Shown in pieces: positions 1 to 8,110 of a stretch of 40,567 nt of DNA. Position 1 is the stretch's first letter. The number at the start of each line of letters is the position of its first letter. The position numbers were made by a program, and so were the translations under genes. A model generated the notes under the pieces. The model had not been told where the DNA came from. It saw only the letters and a list, made by a program, of their open reading frames with translations, and did no database searches. Source of the DNA: an uncultured Gammaproteobacteria bacterium (lineage in GTDB: Bacteria > Pseudomonadota > Gammaproteobacteria > Steroidobacterales > GCA-2729495); contig CAKZWQ010000043.1 in the NCBI GenBank assembly GCA_937921935.1, forward strand, positions 1 to 40,567, in the 5' to 3' direction.

Positions 1-167
1 CGCTGGGTAATTGCGCTGATCAGCGGATTCGGATCGATCCACGCAAACGTCTGGTAGGCAGAGAAGTCCACGGACGGATCAAAGTCCGTCGTTGCCGTCA
101 TGGTGGTAGCGCAGCTCGTCAGGAACAGACCGCCCAGAAGCGCCAGCAGGCTTTGTACAGATCTCAT
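1..167 (-). CDS. DUF4136-type lipoprotein, C-terminus cut by window edge
   Basis: Partial gene reading leftward off the window; only the first 55 codons are visible. The ATG at 167-165 is preceded by AAGGA at good spacing. The product opens with a short basic N-terminus (MRSVQS), a hydrophobic stretch and a lipobox-like LTSC around residues 16-19, so it is probably a lipoprotein anchored in the outer or inner membrane. The mature start, TDFDPSVDFSAYQTFAW, has the pattern that opens DUF4136 proteins (a D..vDFs.Y.TF.W segment). The molecular function of that family is unknown to me. It lies 86 bp downstream of the DUF3313-like gene on the same strand and may be co-transcribed with it. Confidence 0.75.
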   Translation of the reverse strand, partial: MRSVQSLLALLGGLFLTSCATTMTATTDFDPSVDFSAYQTFAWIDPNPLISAITQ

Positions 168-253
168 CGTTGATTCCTTGATCTTGTATGGCGCGGGGCC
201 AGGGGAAGGCCAGGTTTTAAAACGCAGCATCTAAGCGATACTGTCGCATCAGC

Positions 254-937
254 CTAACCTTCATCATCCGCAGTCACAGTGTTGGGTTCGTAGTAACTGG
301 CCCGCAGAAAATCCACCAGGATGTCGGCCCAGCGCACAACAACCCGTCTTGCTTCCGCCCGGTTTGTCACCCGGTTGCTCCAGCCGACCGTACCACCTGC
401 GCGCCGGGCCGACTGCCTGTCGACCGCACGCCCGATGGCGGCGCCACTGAGGGAATCCACCAGCTGCAGATAGAGAGTCGCTGCGCCTGTGGATGCAGCA
501 AAAGTGCGCGAGCGACCGGCCCTTTGGGTGTCCGGTGCTGTGATATCCAGATCGATAATGGCCGGCCGCAAGATCAGGACATCTTCGTTGGCGACATTGA
601 CGATTTCGTAGCCGGCTGCTTCCAGTTGCTCAGTGAACACTTCTCTGAACAGTGCCGCCACGTCCGCCTTGATTCTCTCCATGTCCGCCGATCTGATATT
701 GCGACTCCGGTTGCGATTCTGGTCGCGTTGCCAGTTGGCACGAAAGGCCACGTGGGGATCGAGTATGGCCACCCGTCGAAAGACACTGAAGTCTGCTGCC
801 GGATCGATGTAAGCCGCTCCGACCTTCGCGCTCTCAATACGCTGGAGGCCGTCGAAGGTCACTTCCTGAGCGGCGTCTTCTGCAAAGGCCGTCGTGAAGC
901 TAATTAAAACCAACAAAAGTACCGTTAGCTTACGCAT
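254..937 (-). CDS. DUF3313-like exported protein
   Basis: A 227-residue protein with an Sec-type signal peptide (MRKLTVLLLVLISFTTAFA, cleavage about residue 19) and no lipobox cysteine. The remainder resembles DUF3313 lipoproteins: an early Y.DP..DFS.FRRVAILDP segment, then AAGYEIV...DVLILRPAIIDLDI near residues 107-133, followed by a threonine/serine-rich part and a C-terminal WADILVDFLR helix. The usual DUF3313 members are lipoproteins of unknown function, so the missing lipobox is a small oddity. The start is well supported by AGGAG 7 bases upstream of ATG 937. It lies 64 bp downstream of the alkylsulfatase gene on the same strand and could be read through from it. Confidence 0.65.
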   Translation of the reverse strand: MRKLTVLLLVLISFTTAFAEDAAQEVTFDGLQRIESAKVGAAYIDPAADFSVFRRVAILDPHVAFRANWQRDQNRNRSRNIRSADMERIKADVAALFREVFTEQLEAAGYEIVNVANEDVLILRPAIIDLDITAPDTQRAGRSRTFAASTGAATLYLQLVDSLSGAAIGRAVDRQSARRAGGTVGWSNRVTNRAEARRVVVRWADILVDFLRASYYEPNTVTADDEG

Positions 938-950
938 AACTTTCTCCTGA

Positions 951-980
951 TTAACTTCAGTTAAGTCCTTCCCTGGACTT
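951..980. repeat. two abutting short inverted repeats
   Basis: TTAACT-TC-AGTTAA occupies 951-964, and AAGTCC-TTCCCT-GGACTT occupies 963-980, so the two dyads touch. They fill most of the gap between the alkylsulfatase stop and the Shine-Dalgarno of the DUF3313-like gene. No T-run follows on the minus strand, so this is not a standard intrinsic terminator. It could be an operator or an mRNA processing hairpin, or chance. Confidence 0.35.
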
Positions 981-1001
981 TTAGCTCTCTATGGACTTGC
1001 T

Positions 1002-3095
1002 CTATTCACCGGCAATATCAAAGTAGCCGACCTCATAGTCATTAAACTTTTCTTCCACTGGCGGCGCTGCGGTGCCCGGCAGGACCTCAAAGCGGGAATC
1101 GAACACCACGAGCGTGGCGGCGAGCTGACCGAGAATCTCGGTGTCACCTTCCGCCTTGGCGGTGCCGTCAGCAATCTGGGCCCGAAGACTCTTAGCCCCC
1201 ATCATGACTTGCTCCAGATCAGTCCGGTTGATGGTAATCGTGAGGTCGGGGTCATCAGCCAGGAATCCCTCGATGTTGGTAAGTGTCTGGTTGCTGAGCT
1301 CGATGAGGAATTTCTCGCCGTTGTCCGGTGTGATGAGGTTGATGGTGAATTCCATCCCCTTGGTCTGGCGGCCATCCATGCGGATACCAACGAAGTCAAG
1401 GAACAGCTCGGTGCTCATGGCACGGACCACATCGGGACTCGCGGAATCGATCTGGGCACCCTGGGGAATGCCATTGCGCAGCTCGAAAGCGCCCGCGAGA
1501 TAGCTGTTACGCAGGCCCGGATTCTCCTGTTGGTAACCAATCTGTTCATAGACATCCGCCAGCAGATCTTTCGCTGGCTGATTCTGCGGCTGCGCCTGCA
1601 CGAGCTTGTTCAGGATTTCCTGGGCCTGCAGGTACTCACCTGCATCGGCCAACTCCCTGCCTTTGGCCATGACCTTGTCCGCGCCCCCCATCATCTCGAC
1701 GTACAAGGGCGCCGAGTCAGCGGGTGACAGCGGAATGAGCGTAGCCGGATTCGCATCCCAGTAACCAAGGAAACGATTGATAACCGCGCGACTGTTGTGC
1801 TCCGGGGAGCCGTGATAGCCGCGGTTGAACCAATTGTCGGCGATACCGTCCGGGGTCTCGTAGACGTTATGGATTTGATTGATAGTCACACCCTGGTTGG
1901 CAAAATGCAGTACCTGATTGTTGATGTTGGCGTACAGATCACGCTGCCCACGCAGCACTTCCTGAATACGTTCGTTACCCCAGCGAGGCCAGTGATGAGA
2001 TGCAAACATGACCTGCGCTTCCCTACCGTATAGCTCCAGTGCCTCGCTGATGTATTTCGACCATCGCAGTGCGTCGCGTACCGGTGCGCCGCGCAGCGTG
2101 TAGATGTTGTGGAATACCCCCGTGACGTTCTCTGCCATCCACAGCGCCTGCTTATCAGGAAAATAAGTGTTCATTTCTGAGGGCGCTTCCGTTCCGGGCG
2201 TATTCTGGAAAATCATTTTCACGCCATCGACAGTTAGCTCCTCAATGTCGGCTTCGATAATCCGGGTGGGCGGGATCAGGGTCATGTTGCCGATGGCCAC
2301 GTTCTGCGCGAGGCCCTGGCCCGCATGTCCAAAGGGGCTGGCGGGCAACAGGATGCCGTACTGGTAGAACAGCCGACGGTTCATTGCATTGCCGGCGTAG
2401 ACGTTCTCGGACACGGTATGCAGCATGAAGTCACGGGGGGCAATAATCTGAACCTTGCCGGCGCGCACGTCCGCCTCGTCAACGACGCCGCGCACGCCCC
2501 CCCAGTGGTCGCCGTGCGAATGAGAATAAACCACCGCCTTCACCGGCAGCTTGCCCAGATGCTTGTTGACCAGCTCCAGGGCTGCCCGCGCGGTCTCCTC
2601 GGCAGTGAGGGGGTCGAAGATGATCCAGCCGGTGTCGCCCCGAACGAATGAGATATTGGCCAGATCGAAGCCGCGCACCTGGTAGATGCCATCCATCACC
2701 TTGTAGAGCCCGAAATTCATATTCAGCGTCCCCTGACGCTGCAGCGAGGGATGCACGCTGTCGAATTCCTGGCCCTCCAGGAAAAACTTATACCGCTCCA
2801 TATCCCAGACTACGTTGCCGTCGGCGCCCATGATCTTCCAGGAGTCGGGCGCGGCGATGAATCCCTTCTGCTCTTCTTCAAAGTCGCGTTCGTCGCTGAA
2901 AGGCAAGGTTTTGCCGGCCTCGCTCAGCACTTTCAGTGTGTGCTCCGAGGGCGGCTTGCCCTTCGGGTCGAAGTGCCGGTCAGATGCCGCACCGCCGCTG
3001 TAGCTGCCGGCAGGTGCAGCCATGACGCCTGTACCAACAAAAATGCTCAGCAGGCAGGCCAGCAAGAGGCTACTCAACTGTGAAATGTGTTTCAT
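1002..3095 (-). CDS. exported linear alkylsulfatase (SdsA1/BDS1 family, metallo-beta-lactamase fold)
   Basis: A 697-residue protein that should hydrolyse primary alkyl sulfate esters such as dodecyl sulfate to alcohol and sulfate. A signal peptide covers about residues 1-26 (MKHISQLSSLLLACLLSIF..), so it acts in the periplasm or outside. The binuclear zinc motif is visible as SHSHGDHWGG at 191-200 (H192, H194, D196, H197). Further family landmarks are MAENVTGVFHNIYTLRGAP and ASHHWPRWGN, a middle helical dimerisation region (DVYEQIGYQQENPGLRNSYL), and a C-terminal SCP2-like domain from about residue 560. Length fits the family (about 650-700). AAGGAAAG lies upstream of the ATG. It shares strand with the carbonic anhydrase gene 112 bp upstream. 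The zinc-hydrolase assignment is firm; the exact substrate is inferred. Confidence 0.92.
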   Translation of the reverse strand: MKHISQLSSLLLACLLSIFVGTGVMAAPAGSYSGGAASDRHFDPKGKPPSEHTLKVLSEAGKTLPFSDERDFEEEQKGFIAAPDSWKIMGADGNVVWDMERYKFFLEGQEFDSVHPSLQRQGTLNMNFGLYKVMDGIYQVRGFDLANISFVRGDTGWIIFDPLTAEETARAALELVNKHLGKLPVKAVVYSHSHGDHWGGVRGVVDEADVRAGKVQIIAPRDFMLHTVSENVYAGNAMNRRLFYQYGILLPASPFGHAGQGLAQNVAIGNMTLIPPTRIIEADIEELTVDGVKMIFQNTPGTEAPSEMNTYFPDKQALWMAENVTGVFHNIYTLRGAPVRDALRWSKYISEALELYGREAQVMFASHHWPRWGNERIQEVLRGQRDLYANINNQVLHFANQGVTINQIHNVYETPDGIADNWFNRGYHGSPEHNSRAVINRFLGYWDANPATLIPLSPADSAPLYVEMMGGADKVMAKGRELADAGEYLQAQEILNKLVQAQPQNQPAKDLLADVYEQIGYQQENPGLRNSYLAGAFELRNGIPQGAQIDSASPDVVRAMSTELFLDFVGIRMDGRQTKGMEFTINLITPDNGEKFLIELSNQTLTNIEGFLADDPDLTITINRTDLEQVMMGAKSLRAQIADGTAKAEGDTEILGQLAATLVVFDSRFEVLPGTAAPPVEEKFNDYEVGYFDIAGE

Positions 3096-3207
3096 TGCTT
3101 TGCTTTCCTTACACCCCAGGAACAGGTTTGGGTCATGATCTGAACGTTTAGTGTTTGCTTTAGCGATAGCAGCGCTACCGGCATCCTGGAATAAGTCTTA
3201 ATTGAAA

Positions 3208-3918
3208 CTAGACTTCGAAACTTACTTGTCCCGTTGCCACGTCGTACATGGCGCCGACTATTTTCAGCTTGTTCTCCGCCACTAACTGACTGAGCACCGC
3301 GCTTCGCTCGGTCAACGCAGCTACTGTCAGCCGAACATTTTCGTCAGCGACTTGTTGCACGAAGTCAGGGTTTTTAGACGACCGGCTGCCTTTAACATCG
3401 TTTACCGCATAGACTGCAGGCGCGATATTACTCAGGGTCTGGGTGAGGTTGCCCAGTTGCGCACCGTCGCAGGCACCTTTGACGGCACCGCACTCGGTGT
3501 GGCCCAACACGACGATGAGCTTTGAACCCGCGAGTTGGGTCGCAAACTCGATGCTGCCGATAATGTCCGTGTTGGCGAAGTTGCCGGCGATTCGCGGCGT
3601 AAAGATGTCGCCGATGCCCTGATCGAAGACCAGCTCAGGCGGCACCCGGGAGTCGATACAACCCAGTACCACGGCATATGGAAACTGGCCTGTTGCCGTC
3701 GCGTTAACCTGGGCCATCAGGTCCCGGTTGCGCATCTCGCCGCTCAGGAATCGCTTGTTGCCGGCCTGGAGTTCGGCCAGCGCCTGGTCGGGTGTCATGG
3801 CCCGCTGCGACTCCGCCGTCATCGCGTGGCCTTTGGCCCAGGCCTGCGTTACTGCAGTCATTGATCCTGCTGCGCCGAGCAGTGCGGCCGACTGCAGAAG
3901 CTTGCGTCTTGTTGTCAT
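3208..3918 (-). CDS. beta-class carbonic anhydrase with Tat signal
   Basis: A 236-residue protein that interconverts carbon dioxide and bicarbonate. The zinc ligands and catalytic dyad of the beta class are all visible: CIDSR at 87-91 (C87, D89, R91) and HTECGAVKG starting at 140 (H140, C143). The N-terminus, MTTRRKLLQSAALLGAAGSM, carries a twin-arginine followed by a hydrophobic segment and ends near TQAWAKG, so the enzyme is probably exported folded to the periplasm by the Tat system encoded about 1 kb away. The Shine-Dalgarno is weak, but this ATG is the only one that keeps the signal. A periplasmic rather than cytosolic form is the main point of interest. Confidence 0.92.
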   Translation of the reverse strand: MTTRRKLLQSAALLGAAGSMTAVTQAWAKGHAMTAESQRAMTPDQALAELQAGNKRFLSGEMRNRDLMAQVNATATGQFPYAVVLGCIDSRVPPELVFDQGIGDIFTPRIAGNFANTDIIGSIEFATQLAGSKLIVVLGHTECGAVKGACDGAQLGNLTQTLSNIAPAVYAVNDVKGSRSSKNPDFVQQVADENVRLTVAALTERSAVLSQLVAENKLKIVGAMYDVATGQVSFEV

Positions 3919-4304
3919 GCTTGGAAGCCTGCTCTTTTATTTTAGTTAACGACCGTGGAGAACTTAAAGTGAAGCCCCCCCCAAAGCAACAAGCCCGGTA
4001 AGAGGAGAATTTTCGAGGCGAAACAAGGGCTGAACCGGCAGAGCAATCGCCCTGAGACCACAAGATCCGCGCTGGCAATTCAACGAAAAAGGGCTAAAGA
4101 TTCGGGAAACCAGGTGCTCTCACCACCACGACCGCAGGGCACAGGCTGGCGGCAGAGTAAAAGTGGGCTCATTGATCAGAATCAGGTCGTTTACGCGTCT
4201 GAAGTGGGAAATTTATGCGGTCCTGGCTAATAATTATCGCTCTGATTTCTTATCTTCAACCCACTTTCACCTAATAATGGCCCTTATTTCGAGAGGAGAA
4301 TCCC
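3919..4304. other. divergent intergenic region between carbonic anhydrase and dtd
   Basis: 386 bp with no convincing gene. It must hold the promoters of the carbonic anhydrase gene (minus) and dtd (plus), since these diverge. On the minus strand TAAAAT at 3945-3940 could serve as a -10, but I see no good -35. A run of about nine C lies near 3975-3983. A 64-codon open frame from 4163 has no recognisable features and overlaps the dtd start in another frame, so I do not call it a gene. The GAGGAG Shine-Dalgarno for dtd sits at the right edge. Confidence 0.5.
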
Positions 4305-4760
4305 ATAATCGGTCTATTACAGCGGGTTTCCCGGGCCAGCGTTTCCCAGGAGGGTAAAATCCTGGGTGAAATTGGGTTCGGACTCATGGTTCTGGTGGCT
4401 GTCCAACGCGGTGACGGACCAGCCCAGGCGAAACGGCTGGCAGAGCGGCTAAACAGCTATAGGATGTTCCCGGATGGGAATGGCAGGATGAATCTTGACG
4501 TAAATCAGGCCAAAGGTGGGATTTTGCTGGTCCCGCAGTTCACCCTGGCGGCCGACACCGGCAAGGGCAACCGCCCCAGCCTGGGCCGTGCGGCGGACCC
4601 GGAAACCGGCGCGGCCCTGTTCGACAGGCTGGTGGAAGAAGTCCGCCAGCGTTGTCCCACCGTGGCCACGGGCCGCTTCGGGGCCGACATGGACGTAGAG
4701 CTGGTGAACCAGGGGCCCGTCACTTTCTGGCTTGAAGTGCCGCCGGACAGCGAAAACTGA
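4305..4760 (+). CDS. dtd: D-aminoacyl-tRNA deacylase, apparent ATA start
   Basis: Removes D-amino acids mischarged onto tRNAs. The first in-frame ATG (4386) would delete 27 conserved residues. Translating upstream gives the canonical N-terminus (x)IGLLQRVSRASVSQEGK, beginning at ATA 4305, with GAGGAG six bases before it. There is no ATG, GTG or TTG between the upstream in-frame stop (TAA 4275-4277) and ATG 4386. Counting from ATA as residue 1 puts the active-site Thr of QFTLAAD at 80 and the Gly-Pro of NQGPVTFW at 137-138, exactly the E. coli DTD numbering. The product is 151 residues, as expected for the family (about 145). One deviation is Pro instead of Ser before QFTLAAD. Either AUA really initiates translation or the ATG was lost by mutation or a base error. 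Confidence 0.9.
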   Translation: MIGLLQRVSRASVSQEGKILGEIGFGLMVLVAVQRGDGPAQAKRLAERLNSYRMFPDGNGRMNLDVNQAKGGILLVPQFTLAADTGKGNRPSLGRAADPETGAALFDRLVEEVRQRCPTVATGRFGADMDVELVNQGPVTFWLEVPPDSEN

Positions 4761-4850
4761 ATTAAAACGTGCGCCAGTGCCCCCGGGACCGCGCCTGAAT
4801 TCGCGTATCATTGACACATTGCATAAGCACCTGATTAACGGAGTGAACAA

Positions 4851-5093
4851 ATGGGTCTGGGCGGAATAAGCCTCTGGCAATTACTCATCGTGCTGCTCAT
4901 CGTGGTGATGATTTTTGGCACCAAGAAACTCGGCAGTATTGGCGGGGATCTCGGTGGCGCGGTGAAGGGTTTCCGCAAAGCGATGTCGGACGCCGACAAA
5001 GAAGACGACGCGGAAGCGGAAAAGCTGAACAAGCCCGACGCGGAATTCAGCGAATCCCACCGGGACGAGGCCGAGCAGAAAACCAACTCCTGA
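4851..5093 (+). CDS. tatA: Sec-independent translocase subunit TatA
   Basis: An 80-residue protein that forms the size-adaptable pore of the twin-arginine translocase. It has one N-terminal membrane helix (residues about 5-22, [16 protein letters not shown]), the FGTKKL hinge with conserved Phe-Gly, an amphipathic helix ([18 protein letters not shown]) and an acidic, lysine-rich tail. GGAG lies 7 bases before the ATG. It is the first gene of tatABC, with only 6 bp to tatB. The next-door Tat-signal carbonic anhydrase is a likely substrate. Confidence 0.96.
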   Translation: MGLGGISLWQLLIVLLIVVMIFGTKKLGSIGGDLGGAVKGFRKAMSDADKEDDAEAEKLNKPDAEFSESHRDEAEQKTNS

Positions 5094-5099
5094 TCGCCG

Positions 5100-5387
5100 A
5101 TGTTCGATATCGGTTTCTGGGAAATATTCATACTCTTCGGGATCGGGCTCGTTGTGCTCGGCCCTGAGCGCTTGCCGCGCGTGGCCATGAAAGTGGGCAA
5201 CTGGGCCGGCCAGGCCCGGCGCACGGCACGCAGCCTGACCACGCAGCTCCGCTCGGAGCTGGACATCGACCAGCAGATCGGCGGCTATCAGCCGAAAAAG
5301 CCCAAGTCCTACAATCGACCCGGCGCGGAGGATCTCAAACCTGCCTCGCCGCCGGACGATGAGGAACCGGCCGCCAAACAGGATTAG
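5100..5387 (+). CDS. tatB: Tat translocase subunit TatB
   Basis: A 95-residue protein that with TatC forms the receptor for twin-arginine signals. MFDIGFWEIFILFGIGLVVL is the classic start with Glu at position 8, followed by GPERLP and an amphipathic helix. The C-terminal tail is short and proline/acid-rich (GAEDLKPASPPDDEEPA), making the protein shorter than the 171-residue E. coli TatB. It sits between tatA (6 bp) and tatC (12 bp) in one operon. Confidence 0.95.
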   Translation: MFDIGFWEIFILFGIGLVVLGPERLPRVAMKVGNWAGQARRTARSLTTQLRSELDIDQQIGGYQPKKPKSYNRPGAEDLKPASPPDDEEPAAKQD

Positions 5388-5399
5388 CGGCGCGCGACC

Positions 5400-6188
5400 A
5401 TGACTGACTCTACCGTCCCGCCCCCGGATGAAGAAGAAGAGCTGGAAGAAGCCACGCTCATCTCCCACCTGATTGAGTTGCGCGGCCGACTCATGAAAGC
5501 ATTCGGCGCAGTACTTGCTGTTTTTATTTGCCTGGCCCCCTTCGCCGAGAAGGTTTTCTCCATTGTCGCGCAGCCCCTGATGGCGCAACTGCCTGAAACC
5601 TCGACGATGATCGCAACGCAGGTTGCGGCCCCCTTCCTGGTGCCATTCAAGACGGCCCTGTTCGTCGCCCTGTTTATCGCCATGCCGGTTGTCCTTTACC
5701 AGCTCTGGGCCTTCGTCGCTCCCGGCCTGTACCGAAAAGAAAAACGCTTCGCGGTGCCGTTGCTTCTGTCCAGCATCGTGCTCTTTTATTTAGGTATCAG
5801 CTTCGCTTACTTCGTGGTCTTTCCGCTGATGTTTGCCTTCTTCAATGCCGTGGCACCGGAGGGTGTATCGGTGATGACCGACATTGGCGCTTACCTGGAT
5901 TTCATCCTGGTTATCTTTTTTGCCTTCGGCCTCGCTTTCGAAGTCCCCATCGCGACGGTGATGCTGGTAGCGACGGGCCTGACGACGACCGACAGCCTGA
6001 AGAGCAAACGGCCCTATGTTTTCCTCGGCGCCTTCGTCATGGGCATGTTGCTGACCCCGCCCGATGTGATCAGTCAGACCCTGCTCGCGATTCCTGTCTA
6101 TTTGCTGTTTGAAGGCGGCATCATCATGTCGCGCATCATGCTGCCCGATCGCGAGCCGACTGAAACGGCCGGCGACGAGACCGCCTGA
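5400..6188 (+). CDS. tatC: Tat translocase subunit TatC
   Basis: A 262-residue, six-helix inner-membrane protein that recognises the twin-arginine signal. Landmarks are LISHLIELRGRLMKA near residues 20-34, the FxxPxYQLWAFVAPGLYRKEKR segment after the first periplasmic loop (MPVVLYQLWAFVAPGL), and a last helix region with LLTPPDVISQTLLAIPVYLLFE. The N-terminus is unusually acidic (PPPDEEEELEEA) before the first conserved motif. Length matches E. coli (258). It is the last tat gene; the transporter gene begins 4 bp after its stop. Confidence 0.97.
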   Translation: MTDSTVPPPDEEEELEEATLISHLIELRGRLMKAFGAVLAVFICLAPFAEKVFSIVAQPLMAQLPETSTMIATQVAAPFLVPFKTALFVALFIAMPVVLYQLWAFVAPGLYRKEKRFAVPLLLSSIVLFYLGISFAYFVVFPLMFAFFNAVAPEGVSVMTDIGAYLDFILVIFFAFGLAFEVPIATVMLVATGLTTTDSLKSKRPYVFLGAFVMGMLLTPPDVISQTLLAIPVYLLFEGGIIMSRIMLPDREPTETAGDETA

Positions 6189-6191
6189 GTC

Positions 6192-7709
6192 TTGGCCACC
6201 GTTCCTGACACTGCCCCCGCACGCCCGCGGACCCTGTTCCCAGCCCATCCGGCCGGCCTGCAGACCCTGTTCTTTACGGAGATGTGGGAACGTTTCAGCT
6301 ATTACGGTATGCGCGCCCTGCTGGTGCTGTTCATGGTCGACCAGATCCAGAACGGGGGTCTGGAACTGACCGACCCGGTAGCCACCGCAATTTACGGTCT
6401 GTACACCGCCGCTGTGTATCTGCTGGCCCTGCCCGGCGGCTGGATTGCCGATCGCCTGCTGGGCGCCCAGCGTGCCATCTGGTTTGGCGGCATTGTCATC
6501 ATGCTCGGGCATTTCACCCTCGCCATTCCGTCGGTTTACGCATTCTTCCTCGGCCTGCTCCTCGTTGCCTCGGGCACCGGTCTGCTCAAACCGAATATCA
6601 GTGCGGTGGTGGGCGAGCTGTACCCACCCGGTGACCCGCGCCGCGATGCCGGTTTCACCATCTTTTATATGGGCATCAACATCGGTGGCGCCCTGGGACC
6701 CCTGGTCTGCAGCACCCTGGGCGAAAGCGAAACCTTCGGCTGGCACTACGGATTTGCGGCGGCCGGCGTGGGCATGGCCTTCGGCCTGTGGCAGTTCCGT
6801 CGCACCCGGGGACTGCTCGGCGAGGCCGGTCTGAAGCCCCACCTGGACCCGGATAAACCCGAGGACCGCCAGGCCATGATCCAGGGGTGGCGCTATGTCT
6901 GGATTGGGGCGGCGCTATTGCTGGCTTTACTGGGCGTGCTGATTACCGGCCTCTGGCGGCCGGATCCCGTGGTGATTTCCCGTTACACCACCGGGGCGAT
7001 TCTGGGCCTGGCTGCCGCCTACTTTGCCTGGCTGTTCACCCTGGGAAATTTAAACCGCGAAGAAAAGCAGAAGCTGGTGGTGATCATTGTGCTGTTTTTC
7101 GCCGCCGCCATGTTCTGGGCCGGCTTTGAGCAGGCCGGGTCATCCCTGAACCTGTTTGCGGAGCGTTACACGGATCGCCTGATCGGTACCTTTGAAGTGC
7201 CGGCCGGCTGGTTTCAGACGCTGAATCCAGCCTTCATCATTATTCTTGCCCCGCTGGTTGCCTCATTCTGGGTGGCTCTTGCCCGCCGGCAAATGGATCC
7301 TTCCACACCCGCGAAGTTTGGCATCGGCCTGGTCCTCCTCGGGGCCGGCTTCGCCGTGATGTTCTTCGCCGCCCAGCTGGTGGCCCGCGGCAACCCGGTA
7401 TTACCCACCTGGCTGATTACCACCTACCTGCTGCACACCCTGGGCGAACTCGCCCTGAGCCCGGTGGGCCTGTCGGCCACCACCAAGCTGGCGCCCAAGC
7501 GCTACGTGGGCCAGATGATGGGCGTCTGGTTTCTGGGCGCCGCCCTGGGCAATGTGGTCGCCGGGCTCCTCGCCGGTGAACTCACGGGTGAGGGCGTAGA
7601 TCAGATGCCCGCGCTCTATCAGCAGATTGTATTAACCAGTGCCGGTGCCGGACTGATCATGCTGGTCTTTACCCGACCAATAAAACGGCTGATGGGCAAA
7701 CACGGCTGA
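6192..7709 (+). CDS. POT-family proton-coupled oligopeptide transporter
   Basis: A 505-residue major-facilitator protein that imports di- and tripeptides with protons. The POT signature ExxERFxYYG is present as EMWERFSYYGMRALLVLFM (E30, E33, R34). A second POT motif region follows at GTGLLKPNISAVVGELY and GFTIFYMGINIGGALGPL, and about a dozen or more hydrophobic segments are visible. The only start that keeps the signature is TTG at 6192; the next ATG would cut into EMWERF. There is no strong Shine-Dalgarno, but the start lies 4 bp after the tatC stop, so translational coupling is likely. The Tat and peptide-transport functions are not known to be linked. Confidence 0.93.
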   Translation: MATVPDTAPARPRTLFPAHPAGLQTLFFTEMWERFSYYGMRALLVLFMVDQIQNGGLELTDPVATAIYGLYTAAVYLLALPGGWIADRLLGAQRAIWFGGIVIMLGHFTLAIPSVYAFFLGLLLVASGTGLLKPNISAVVGELYPPGDPRRDAGFTIFYMGINIGGALGPLVCSTLGESETFGWHYGFAAAGVGMAFGLWQFRRTRGLLGEAGLKPHLDPDKPEDRQAMIQGWRYVWIGAALLLALLGVLITGLWRPDPVVISRYTTGAILGLAAAYFAWLFTLGNLNREEKQKLVVIIVLFFAAAMFWAGFEQAGSSLNLFAERYTDRLIGTFEVPAGWFQTLNPAFIIILAPLVASFWVALARRQMDPSTPAKFGIGLVLLGAGFAVMFFAAQLVARGNPVLPTWLITTYLLHTLGELALSPVGLSATTKLAPKRYVGQMMGVWFLGAALGNVVAGLLAGELTGEGVDQMPALYQQIVLTSAGAGLIMLVFTRPIKRLMGKHG

Positions 7710-7777
7710 ACTTGCGGGTCCCCCAGGGCGCCCGGATAATATCGACGCTTCAATAATAAGAGCTTAAGGAGAATCCG

Positions 7778-8068
7778 ATGGCGACGTACTTGCTCGCAGT
7801 CTGCGATGTCACTAACCCCAATGAAAACTTCAAGAAGTACATCGGCCTCTCCGGTGCCATGATCGAAAAGCACGGCGGCAAGTACGTGGTGCGTGGCCCG
7901 GCCAAAGAGATCCTCAAGGGCGACCTGCTGACGGGAAAAATCGTGATCATTACCGAATGGCCGTCCATGGACACCTTGCACGGATTCCTGAACGACCCCG
8001 AGTACGTGAACGAGGTGGTGCCGCTGCGGGATGGTACGGGCGAGTATCACTTCGCTGCTTACGAGTAG
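7778..8068 (+). CDS. DUF1330 family protein
   Basis: A 96-residue cytoplasmic protein with the dimeric alpha-beta barrel pattern of DUF1330: YLLAVCDVTNPNENFKKY, then IEKHGGKYVVRGP near residues 28-40, then VIITEWPSMDTLHGFLNDPEY. The start is supported by AAGGAG 8 bases before the ATG. The family's biochemical role is not established. It stands alone between the transporter gene and the convergent thioesterase gene. Confidence 0.88.
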   Translation: MATYLLAVCDVTNPNENFKKYIGLSGAMIEKHGGKYVVRGPAKEILKGDLLTGKIVIITEWPSMDTLHGFLNDPEYVNEVVPLRDGTGEYHFAAYE

Positions 8069-8110
8069 ACGAACGCGCGCCAGTTAAACTGACAGTGCGC
8101 TGGGTAGTTT

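Noticed and set aside
524..907. Antisense frame opposite the DUF3313-like gene
   Set aside because: The minus-strand gene has a signal peptide and strong Shine-Dalgarno; the plus frame has neither.
4163..4357. 64-codon open frame before dtd
   Set aside because: No family features, no good ribosome site, and it overlaps the conserved dtd N-terminus in another frame.
4811..4839. TTGACA-N17-ATTAAC as the tatA promoter
   Set aside because: It would start transcription at about 4846, after the tatA Shine-Dalgarno (4840-4843), so it could not give a translatable leader. A TATCAT at 4806 is a better -10 but has no -35.
5790..6842. 350-codon antisense frame over tatC and the peptide transporter
   Set aside because: Composition (Gly/Gln/His-rich) is that of a GC-rich shadow of strong coding regions; no domain recognised.
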